Of a stretch of 64,000 bases of DNA, positions 24,235 through 31,830 are shown piece by piece. The notes below the pieces were generated by a model, which saw nothing but the letters and a program-made list of their open reading frames with translations, was not told where the DNA came from and made no database searches. Position numbers and translations under genes: made by a program. The number at the start of each line of letters is the position of its first letter. Within the stretch, counting starts at the first letter, position 1. The stretch is from Lachnospiraceae bacterium UBA3633 (GTDB taxonomy: Bacteria; Bacillota; Clostridia; Lachnospirales; Lachnospiraceae), in contig DFKY01000012.1 in assembly GCA_002374095.1 (NCBI GenBank), positions 46,351-110,350 on the forward strand, given 5' to 3'.

Positions 24235-25620
24235 TTGAAAAACTACAATTTACAATTAACTGAGGATAATTTAGCAAAACTATTATTAGAAGACCCACTG
24301 GAAAGAACAGAGAGCATTGTTTCTTTGGCTAATTTAATTAATCAAATAAAAAGTTCTGCGATTATTTCACTTGATGGTAAATGGGGAAGTGGAAAAACAT
24401 TTTTAGTAAAACAATTAGAATTACTATTTGACAAAAAAGAATACTTAAAAGAATGGCAAGAAAAATATAGATATAAATATGGCGACATAAAAGTTGATGA
24501 ATTAAATTTTGACGATACAAAGATTATTTATTATGATGCATGGGAAAATGATGGTAGTGAAAACCCATTATTAAATTTAATTTATAATTTGGTGATAAAA
24601 TCAGGTATAAAGCTTGATGAAAAGAAAATTGGTATAAATCTTAACAAAGTTGGAGAGTTTACTTGGAACTATATCAAAAACTTAAATCCAGCATTTCAGG
24701 TTATTGACTTTATTAAACAATTTGTAACAATTGACGATTCTGATGAAAAGAAGCTGTTAGGTCAAATTGAAAATGAGAATTCAGTAAAAGAATTCATAAA
24801 ACTTCTTGTTAATGAGATAAAAGGAGAGAAGAAACTATTAATAATAATCGATGAACTTGACAGATGTAAACCAGAGTTTGCTTTAAGAATAATAGAAAGT
24901 ATAAAACATTATTTTGATATTGATAATATTATAACACTGGTTGTTTTTAATAAAAAAGAAATGTGTAGTGTGATAAATAATTATTATGGCGATGGATTTA
25001 ATGCTAATGACTACTTGGATAAAATAGTAGATTTTCAATTACACATACCAGAGTATAGTAAAGAGAACTATTTATTATTTAAATTGAATAAAAATGACCC
25101 TGGTGGAATTATCTATAATTCTATGTTGACTATTATAAACAAGTATGATTTAGAGATGCGAAGCATTAATCGTTTTTTAACAGCAGTAAATAATTTTATG
25201 CCTGAAGACATAATTAGAGGGAAAGAGCAAATAACATCTCCATTTGATGATGATATTATTAGATATTTTATGAGAAGCTATTTGTTGATTTATTTAATTG
25301 GGCTCAAGTATTTTGATAATGAATTATATGAAAAAATGATAAAAGGGAAAGGTGTTGATGAATTTATTGATGATTATTTTTTGAATAAAACTGTTGACAG
25401 CATTATAAAAATAAAGACCTTAGAAAAAGAGCTATCACAAACAGATTTAGGAAGAATGAATGATATTAAGTATATTTTAAAGATAATTTATTATAAATGT
25501 TTTACTAAAGAAATTATTGACGGTAAGTATAAAGAAATGACAGATAAAATAGCAGAAAATCTACCTTATGTAATGAACACTTGTAATTTTTTGAAGTTAA
25601 TAGATAAATATCAATATTAG
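24235..25620 (+). CDS. KAP family P-loop NTPase
   Basis: A 461-residue STAND-like ATPase. Walker A is GKWGSGKT (residues 48-55), followed by a typical KAP segment (YYDAWENDGSENPLLNL). Walker B is LLIIIDELDRCKPE (201-214), and a sensor-like segment ends in VVFNKKEM. The transmembrane insertion found in classic KAP proteins is not evident, so it is probably cytosolic. The remaining ~200 residues are helical and unrecognised and may sense a ligand. Translation starts at TTG with AGGAG 7 nt upstream. KAP NTPases recur in prokaryotic defence islands, often with an effector; no obvious effector domain is fused here. The neighbouring nucleotidyltransferase or DUF4238 protein could be the partner (inference). 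Confidence 0.85.
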   Translation: MKNYNLQLTEDNLAKLLLEDPLERTESIVSLANLINQIKSSAIISLDGKWGSGKTFLVKQLELLFDKKEYLKEWQEKYRYKYGDIKVDELNFDDTKIIYYDAWENDGSENPLLNLIYNLVIKSGIKLDEKKIGINLNKVGEFTWNYIKNLNPAFQVIDFIKQFVTIDDSDEKKLLGQIENENSVKEFIKLLVNEIKGEKKLLIIIDELDRCKPEFALRIIESIKHYFDIDNIITLVVFNKKEMCSVINNYYGDGFNANDYLDKIVDFQLHIPEYSKENYLLFKLNKNDPGGIIYNSMLTIINKYDLEMRSINRFLTAVNNFMPEDIIRGKEQITSPFDDDIIRYFMRSYLLIYLIGLKYFDNELYEKMIKGKGVDEFIDDYFLNKTVDSIIKIKTLEKELSQTDLGRMNDIKYILKIIYYKCFTKEIIDGKYKEMTDKIAENLPYVMNTCNFLKLIDKYQY

Positions 25621-25743
25621 CAAGTATAACTTATAAATAGTAAATATATATAATACAAATATAAAGTAATAAGAATGTTATGATATAATGATACGATATA
25701 GTTTAAGCTATATGGGCGGCTTGGGGAACGAAAGGAGATTCAT

Positions 25744-26403
25744 ATGAAAGAGTATGAGTATGTAATAAAAAAGGAGTATAGCCCAGTAAGAAAGGAAATT
25801 GAAGAAAATATTCTAAGTAAAGTCCATAAAATTTTGAAGAAAGATTATGGTATTACATTTCAACACAAATTGATAGGAAGTGGGAATCGACATTTGGTAA
25901 CTCGATTTGTTGGTGGAAATACAGGATATGATTTTGATTATAATTTGATTTTAATGAGCTATCGTGAAGATTATTCAGAAAAGGAATTTAAAGAAGCATT
26001 TATAAATTCATTTAATAAAGCCATTAAAGGAACACAGTACAAGTTTGCTGAGAACTCCACTTCTGCAATCACAATAAAAGTTGTAGATCAAAAGAATAAA
26101 AGAATTTTACATAGTTGTGATTTTGTAATAATTGAATATGAAGATGATGATGCTCCTGAAGAAGGCTATTATTACATTAGAAATTTAAAAGATGGTAGGT
26201 ATCAATGGGCATTTAGAAATCTATCTAAAAATGTAGATGAAAAACTGAATGAAATATTAGATTACTGGGTAGATGGATGGAGAGCAATAAAAGATGAATA
26301 TATCAAGTTAAAGCGTAGACAAGATAAACATTCATTTGTTTTATATCTTGAAGCAATTAATAATATTTATAATCAAACATTGCAAGACCAAAGAAATGGC
26401 TAA
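25744..26403 (+). CDS. Polymerase-beta-type nucleotidyltransferase (small, orphan)
   Basis: A 219-residue protein with the nucleotidyltransferase pattern: GSGNRH (45-50), then GYDFDYNLIL giving Asp63 and Asp65, and a third acidic residue in HSCDFVII (Asp126). The C-terminal third is helical with several Trp. It could add nucleotides to protein, RNA or small molecules. Family placement (MNT-like toxin, CD-NTase-like or OAS-like) cannot be decided by eye; no HEPN antitoxin-type partner lies directly beside it. AAAGGAG precedes the ATG and a TATAAT at 25684-25689 is a possible -10. It ends the repeat-bracketed trio. Confidence 0.68.
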   Translation: MKEYEYVIKKEYSPVRKEIEENILSKVHKILKKDYGITFQHKLIGSGNRHLVTRFVGGNTGYDFDYNLILMSYREDYSEKEFKEAFINSFNKAIKGTQYKFAENSTSAITIKVVDQKNKRILHSCDFVIIEYEDDDAPEEGYYYIRNLKDGRYQWAFRNLSKNVDEKLNEILDYWVDGWRAIKDEYIKLKRRQDKHSFVLYLEAINNIYNQTLQDQRNG

Positions 26404-26431
26404 AGAATACTAAAAATCCTATCGTGTAAAT

Positions 26432-26653
26432 CTGCACCCCCTTATCGTGCTATCGTGTAGCATTGTATCAAAGTCGTCGTTTTTATAGATATTTATACTG
26501 CGAGTTTGATACAATGGGGAAATAGGAACTGCTTGAAAAAGTTGGCATAAATAAAGGTTTTTTGATACTTTAGATAAAAATGTAATATCAAATAATTTAG
26601 TTTTTTGATAAAATATAAAAAGTTAATAGATTATAAGATTTAAGGGGGTGCAG
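26432..26653. repeat. 222-bp segment bounded by perfect 13-bp inverted repeats
   Basis: CTGCACCCCCTTA at 26432-26444 and its exact complement at 26641-26653. Inside are CATTGTATCAAA (26461-26472) and its exact complement (26505-26516). It has the look of a small non-autonomous element (MITE-like), but no target-site duplication is evident (flanks TAAAT versus GGCAA). Confidence 0.55.
26488..26553 (+). repeat. Right copy of the ~66-bp dispersed repeat
   Basis: Gap-free counterpart of 22534-22599, with ACTGCGAGTTTGATACAA at 26497-26514, an equal 30-base core and GCATAAATA at 26545-26553. It lies inside the 222-bp inverted-repeat segment. Confidence 0.7.
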
Positions 26654-26662
26654 GGCAAAACG

Positions 26663-26686
26663 GCTATCGTGTGAAATACACCCCCT
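26663..26686 (+). repeat. ATCGTGT...CACCCCCT repeat unit
   Basis: CTATCGTGTGAAATACACCCCCT resembles the unit at 26420-26442 and, more distantly, the units at 22.7 kb. Its last 8 bases also pair with AGGGGGTG at 26643-26650. Confidence 0.55.
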
Positions 26687-26698
26687 ATAGAAAGCAAT

Positions 26699-26724
26699 AG
26701 AGTGTTATAAGACACTCTTTATTT
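26699..26724 (+). terminator. Hairpin, probable terminator
   Basis: AGAGTGT / ACACTCT stem with a 6-nt loop followed by TTTATTTAT. The T-run is interrupted, so strength is uncertain. Confidence 0.5.
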
Positions 26725-26759
26725 ATGGGATAATATAGAAGATATAATTTAAGAATAAG

Positions 26760-26799
26760 TAGCAACAAAGAATTTAAATTATAATTGAAAATGTTGCTA
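26760..26799. promoter_or_regulatory. Inverted repeat over the XRE promoter (candidate operator)
   Basis: TAGCAACA (26760-26767) and TGTTGCTA (26792-26799) are an exact 8-bp inverted repeat. They flank the -35 box of the operon promoter, a typical arrangement for autoregulation by the XRE protein encoded next (inference). Confidence 0.5.
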
Positions 26800-26813
26800 T
26801 AAAATGTTATAAT
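26785..26813 (+). promoter_or_regulatory. Promoter of the XRE/helicase/methylase operon
   Basis: TTGAAA at 26785-26790, 17-bp spacer, TATAAT at 26808-26813 with an upstream TG (extended -10). Confidence 0.78.
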
Positions 26814-26842
26814 ATTTTATAATAAAAATGTTGGAGATAAGT

Positions 26843-27025
26843 ATGAAAGATTATAAAATGGCATTAGTAAGATTAAGAGCTAAACTTGGACTTTCGCAAG
26901 AAAAACTTGCGGATTTATTTAATGTTTCATTTGCTACAATAAATAGATGGGAAAACGGTGTATCAGAACCAAGTAGAGTTCATATGGTGCAAATAGAAGA
27001 TTTGTGCAAAAAGTATAAAGTGTAA
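26843..27025 (+). CDS. XRE/Cro-type helix-turn-helix regulator
   Basis: About 60 residues, essentially one HTH domain (LGLSQEKLADLFNVSFATINRWENGVSEPS). The start MKDYKM at 26843 is chosen because GGAG lies about 8 nt upstream; an in-frame ATG at 26828 has none. It is the first gene of the ATPase-helicase-methylase operon. It probably acts as controller, delaying nuclease expression until methylation is established, as C-proteins do. The 8-bp inverted repeat across the promoter is the likely binding site (inference). Confidence 0.85.
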   Translation: MKDYKMALVRLRAKLGLSQEKLADLFNVSFATINRWENGVSEPSRVHMVQIEDLCKKYKV

Positions 27026-27037
27026 AAAAGGATACCA

Positions 27038-28855
27038 ATGAATATAGAGCAATGTGTTAATGAAATTGAAACTATTATAAATAAAGATGAACAAAATAGA
27101 TGTTTCTTTATTGATGGAGAATGGGGAATAGGAAAAACATTTGGGGTAACAGGAAAGTTCAAAGAAGCAATCTATATTTCTTTATTTGGAATTGATTCAA
27201 AAGATGTTTTAAATGACAGTTTGGAAAATGAATTATTAAATGTTAGTTTGATTAGCAATGATGACGGGAAAAACTTATTGAATACAGCTACAGACATAGT
27301 AAGTAATATAAGTAATGAGAAGTTAGACAACAAGGATGCTAATAATAAAAACTATTTTTTAAAAATAATCAGTGCATTGAATGTTTTACCCAAAGTTCTT
27401 GATTTATTATGTTTAATTAGAAAAATATATGTATCAATAAAAGATATATCTAATAAAGTAATTATTGTAGATGACATTGAAAGGGCAAAACTTGATTTAG
27501 TAGTAATTGAAGGGTTTATTGATTATTTGATTAATAATAAAAAAGCAAAAGTAATATTGATAGGGAACTTGAAACAATATGAAATAGAAAAAAGCAAAGA
27601 AAATGAAAATAATAAAGAAAAAGAAATAGCAAAACTTAAGGATAAATTAATAGATATATATTTTTACATTAATGAAATTAGTGATGAAACAATATGCAAA
27701 ATATTAGATATAAAACCAGATGAGGATGATAATATTTTAAAATTTATTGCAAGTAATGAGATAAAGAATTTGAGAGTAATGCAAAAGGCTAAAAAAGCTT
27801 GTTATTATATAAAAGAAATGGGGATAAGTGAAGATGATGAATTTGATGTTAATAATTTCTTGAAAGTGGTTTTATTAGATATTTATAACACTGATATTAG
27901 AGATTCTTTATTGATGAATGATGATAAGAAGCTGCATAGTAATGGAGATAATAAAAATAGTTCAAATATAATAGAGAGTTTAGTAGAAAATCATATAAAA
28001 AGTTTTGTCAATTATTTAGATTTCAAATATTATACACCGGAAAATCTTATTTTATCTTTTCGAGATACATTAAAGAAAAAACTAATTGATGGCGAGAACA
28101 TTACAATAGATGATGTTAACTACCAATTAAAATTCATAATTGAAGAGTATAAGGATAAACCGTTTAAGCATATGACTAATGATGAGATAAAAGATTTTAT
28201 AAATGATGATAAAAATGACTACTTTATAGATAACATTAGTGAATTTGGAAATTATCTAAGAAGAGTAGATAGAATTATTGAATATAACAATAATGTTGGT
28301 AGTTTTCAAGAAAATGAGAAGCTAATGCAAAAGTATGAAGAGAGAATAAGCAATAGATCAAAGGAATTAATAGAATATGTATTGTATAATAAAAAAGTAT
28401 TTCGCCATATGTTGATAGGGATGTTTGAAATGCTAAACAATAAGGAAATGTTGAAAGATAGTTTTAAAAAAATAATTACACAAGAAATAACAAACGATGT
28501 TGAAGAAAATATATGTTTAATCAATAATAATATAGATAATAAACAATTATTTAAAATTATAAATAAGTTGAAAAGTATAATTTATTGTTTTGACGATATT
28601 TCATTTAAGGACAAAATCGCAAATATTAAATTTGAGATTAGAGATATTGTTTATGATAAAGTTTCAGAAGATAATCTTATTAATATTTTTAATTTCTTGG
28701 CTGAGAGTAACTTTGAATATTTAACCAAAGTAATGCATCAATTTAAAAATAAAAATTTTGAAAATATATCTGCTAAGATTGTATGCAAAGAGTTATATAA
28801 TAGATTTGAAGCTTTAGAAAAAGAAGCTAACAGTGATATTATTAAGAAAGTTTAA
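27038..28855 (+). CDS. P-loop ATPase of KAP/STAND type (accessory ATPase of helicase-methylase system)
   Basis: A 605-residue protein with Walker A GEWGIGKT (27-34) and Walker B VIIVDDIERA (141-150), then a segment (VILIGNLKQYE) like the sensor strand of P-loop NTPase-fold proteins. The remaining ~400 residues are helical, Lys/Glu/Asn-rich and unrecognised; no membrane segments are obvious. It lies 12 bp behind the XRE gene with AAGGA before ATG, and 26 bp ahead of the helicase gene. Type III systems normally have only Mod and Res, so this extra ATPase makes the locus resemble a helicase-methylase-ATPase defence system. Its exact task, such as gating or sensing, is unknown. Confidence 0.75.
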   Translation: MNIEQCVNEIETIINKDEQNRCFFIDGEWGIGKTFGVTGKFKEAIYISLFGIDSKDVLNDSLENELLNVSLISNDDGKNLLNTATDIVSNISNEKLDNKDANNKNYFLKIISALNVLPKVLDLLCLIRKIYVSIKDISNKVIIVDDIERAKLDLVVIEGFIDYLINNKKAKVILIGNLKQYEIEKSKENENNKEKEIAKLKDKLIDIYFYINEISDETICKILDIKPDEDDNILKFIASNEIKNLRVMQKAKKACYYIKEMGISEDDEFDVNNFLKVVLLDIYNTDIRDSLLMNDDKKLHSNGDNKNSSNIIESLVENHIKSFVNYLDFKYYTPENLILSFRDTLKKKLIDGENITIDDVNYQLKFIIEEYKDKPFKHMTNDEIKDFINDDKNDYFIDNISEFGNYLRRVDRIIEYNNNVGSFQENEKLMQKYEERISNRSKELIEYVLYNKKVFRHMLIGMFEMLNNKEMLKDSFKKIITQEITNDVEENICLINNNIDNKQLFKIINKLKSIIYCFDDISFKDKIANIKFEIRDIVYDKVSEDNLINIFNFLAESNFEYLTKVMHQFKNKNFENISAKIVCKELYNRFEALEKEANSDIIKKV

Positions 28856-28881
28856 TTATTATTCAAGGAGACAAAATATAA

Positions 28882-31830
28882 ATGTTTTACAAATTAATAA
28901 AAAGAAAATCAGACGAATGGTACAAAAGTGATAGATGTACTGTGAATAGTTTAATTGATTATATGATTGAAAAGGGCGAGCTTCGTGATGCACAAATTGA
29001 AGCAATAAAGATTTATTTATATTTAAAAATAAATTGTGAAAATAAAAACCTAATTGATCTCATAAAAGAGGGATACTTTTGTAATACAGAAATATTGGAT
29101 AATATTGAATTAACTTCTAAGCAAAAAGAAATATTTAAGAATAATTTCATCGCACTGACACTTATAGAGTATTCAAATGTAAATGAAGACACAGATGAAG
29201 AAGATGTAAAAACATTAAATACATTAAAAGAATATATTAAAGAGAATTGTGAAAATATTGATTTTCAAAAAGAATTAGAAAATATAATGAAAACCAATAA
29301 TTATGCTGAATATGTTTTTAGTCTTCCTATGGGAGCGGGGAAAACATTTCTAATGGCTTGTTTTATATATTTAGATTTATATTTTGCATTAAATGAGCCT
29401 GATAATAAAAATTTTGCACACAATTTTTTAATAATGGCTCCGTCAGGGCTTAAAAACTCTATTGTTCCATCACTTAGAACCATAGAAAATTTTGACCCAA
29501 CTTTTGTTTTGCCAGAGCTTACGGCATCTCAAATTAAGAGTTTAATCAGATTTGAAGCATTAGATCAAGATAAGACAGGCAAAAAATCAAATTTGGTCAA
29601 TAATCCTAATGTCCAAAAAATACTTAGAAATGGAGAGCCAACACAGAGTTTTGGTCTTATACTTGTAGTTAATGCAGAAAAATTGATACTTAATAAAGAC
29701 GGAGAGTTATCTCCTATGGAAGATTATTTGCTACAGATTCAAAATGATGTAAATGAATATGAGTATAAAAAGAAAACATTAGAATATGAAAGAAGTAATG
29801 AGTTAAGAAATATTATAAGTAAAATTCCAAATCTGACTGTATTTGTTGATGAAATACACCATGTAGTTAGTGATGAAATAAAAGCAAGGCAAGTAATAAA
29901 TAAATGGGCAGAAAGAGGCAACATAAATTCTGTCGCTGGTTTTAGTGGCACACCTTATCTTGATTCTCCTATAACATTATGCTCTTTAAATACTAAAGAT
30001 ATACCACAAATTGTTTATTATTATCCATTGATAGAAGGTATAGATAATTTCTTAAAGCATCCTGAAATTATAATTAGTGATGCAACAGATAGTAAAAAGA
30101 TTATTAAAAAAGGAATTAAGGAGTTCTTTGAAAATTTTGATATAGAATATAACAATGGCGCAACATCAAAACTTGCTATATATTGTGGAAGAATTGAAAG
30201 ATTGAATAAAGAAATATATCCAGTAGTTTTAAAAGAGATAAGTAAATATGGCTTAACTGCTGACAATATATTAAGATTTTACGGCGAGAGCAAAGTAAGT
30301 AAAGAAGATGAAATATATAAACTAGAAAAAGATGCAGAGTATCAATTTTTAAGATTAGATAAACCTGATTCTATAAAAAGAGTAGTTCTTTTAGTAGGCA
30401 TAGGAAAAGAAGGATGGGATTGTAAGAGTTTGACAGGAGTTATTTTGTCTCAAAAAGGAGATTGCGATAAAAAAGTTGTTTTACAGACAAGTTGTAGAGC
30501 ACTTAGAAAAATTGATAAAAATAAAATTGAAAAAGCATTGATTGTGCTAAATGAAGATAATGCAAACATTTTAAATAAAGAATTAAAGCAAACATGTCAC
30601 ACTAATATAGAAGCATTGCAAAATCAAAATAATTCTGAAAAAGTTATTAAGTTTTATAATAGAACTGAAAAATTGAAACTACCAGCTATAGATTATATTG
30701 ATTTAGAGATTAATACTAAAATTGAAACTATAAAAGAAGTTGACACTAAAGATGAATTAAATAAAGTATTAAATTTTAAAGAAGAAAAAAATGATGTAAT
30801 CAAAAAAACGGATGTGAAAGGTTTATTAAATAATAGATATAACATTGATACTGACAATAATAGTTTTGATTATGGTAGTATATCAATTACATATGAAGAA
30901 TTTTGTAATGAGATAAGAAAAAGAAGTTTTAATACTATTAATAATGAATTGATTAAAAAGTATGATAATGAATTAAACAAAATATTTTCTAATATCACAT
31001 ATTCAAAAATCGAAGATAATGAAATTAGATTTGCAAAAGAACTAATAGATATAGATAGTGTATATCGAGATATAAATTTATCATTTGCAAACAAACACTC
31101 TATTAGCCAAATAGAAGAAAAAATACCAAAATCAGCTGAACTTTTACATATAGAGAATTTTAAAGAAAGAAAATATGAAGAGAATGTAAAAAAGTATTTT
31201 CCTAATAAAAGTGTAGTAGAAAGCATTATGGAGGCAGACAATGGCAAGATAGAAAGAATTGATACTGAAGAGATAGATAAAACTATAAAACAGTTAGAAA
31301 AAATTAAACAGTATGAGCAAGCAGATATTCTAAGAAAAAGTTTAGAAAAAGATACTAATATTTTAGATATCAAAGATAAATCATATCATTATTTGCCATA
31401 TAAATCTGATAGTGATTTTGAAAAACAGGTATATGATGAAATATTATCACTTGATATATTTAAAAACAATAGTATAGAAGCATATTTTAATGGAGATGAT
31501 AATTTGACAGAATTTAAAATTAGTTGTTATGAGATAAGTAATGGAATAAAGAAATATATAGGCAAATATGTTCCTGATTTTTTAATAATTAGTAGAGATA
31601 AGAAAAATGAAATAAAAAAAGTTTTAATTTTAGAAACCAAAGGCAAAATCTATGCAAGTGATGAAAAGTTTATAAAGAAAAGAAAATGGACTGAAGAAGA
31701 GTTTCTAAATTATAATAACGAAAACTATAAAAAGTATGATTATTTGTATATTGAAGATAGTTGGAGTGATTCAGATAGGATAAATAAAATAAATGATAAA
31801 ATTAGTGAATTTTTTAAGGAGGACAAATAA
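28882..31830 (+). CDS. DEAD/DEAH-box helicase with C-terminal nuclease motif (type III Res-like)
   Basis: A 982-residue superfamily 2 enzyme. Walker A is LPMGAGKTF (~residue 148), the DExH box is VFVDEIHHV (~321), motif III is GFSGTPY (~353), and helicase C-terminal features follow (VGIGKEGWDCKSL, LQTSCRALRK). A PD-(D/E)XK-like endonuclease signature is at the end (VPDFLI ... LILETKGK, ~898-921). This is the layout of type III restriction (Res) subunits: ATP-driven DNA movement plus cleavage. It overlaps the methylase gene by one base (TAATG), so both subunits should be made together. GGAG lies upstream of the ATG. Confidence 0.88.
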   Translation: MFYKLIKRKSDEWYKSDRCTVNSLIDYMIEKGELRDAQIEAIKIYLYLKINCENKNLIDLIKEGYFCNTEILDNIELTSKQKEIFKNNFIALTLIEYSNVNEDTDEEDVKTLNTLKEYIKENCENIDFQKELENIMKTNNYAEYVFSLPMGAGKTFLMACFIYLDLYFALNEPDNKNFAHNFLIMAPSGLKNSIVPSLRTIENFDPTFVLPELTASQIKSLIRFEALDQDKTGKKSNLVNNPNVQKILRNGEPTQSFGLILVVNAEKLILNKDGELSPMEDYLLQIQNDVNEYEYKKKTLEYERSNELRNIISKIPNLTVFVDEIHHVVSDEIKARQVINKWAERGNINSVAGFSGTPYLDSPITLCSLNTKDIPQIVYYYPLIEGIDNFLKHPEIIISDATDSKKIIKKGIKEFFENFDIEYNNGATSKLAIYCGRIERLNKEIYPVVLKEISKYGLTADNILRFYGESKVSKEDEIYKLEKDAEYQFLRLDKPDSIKRVVLLVGIGKEGWDCKSLTGVILSQKGDCDKKVVLQTSCRALRKIDKNKIEKALIVLNEDNANILNKELKQTCHTNIEALQNQNNSEKVIKFYNRTEKLKLPAIDYIDLEINTKIETIKEVDTKDELNKVLNFKEEKNDVIKKTDVKGLLNNRYNIDTDNNSFDYGSISITYEEFCNEIRKRSFNTINNELIKKYDNELNKIFSNITYSKIEDNEIRFAKELIDIDSVYRDINLSFANKHSISQIEEKIPKSAELLHIENFKERKYEENVKKYFPNKSVVESIMEADNGKIERIDTEEIDKTIKQLEKIKQYEQADILRKSLEKDTNILDIKDKSYHYLPYKSDSDFEKQVYDEILSLDIFKNNSIEAYFNGDDNLTEFKISCYEISNGIKKYIGKYVPDFLIISRDKKNEIKKVLILETKGKIYASDEKFIKKRKWTEEEFLNYNNENYKKYDYLYIEDSWSDSDRINKINDKISEFFKEDK

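Larger units (their letters stand above)
26404..26842 (+). other. Repeat-rich intergenic region between nucleotidyltransferase and XRE gene
   Basis: No gene is seen in these 439 bp. Contents in order: repeat unit at 26420, a 222-bp segment with perfect 13-bp terminal inverted repeats (26432-26653), an internal 12-bp inverted repeat, the right copy of the 66-bp repeat (26488-26553), another unit at 26663-26686, a hairpin terminator at 26699-26724, an 8-bp operator-like inverted repeat and a strong promoter for the next operon. Confidence 0.6.
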
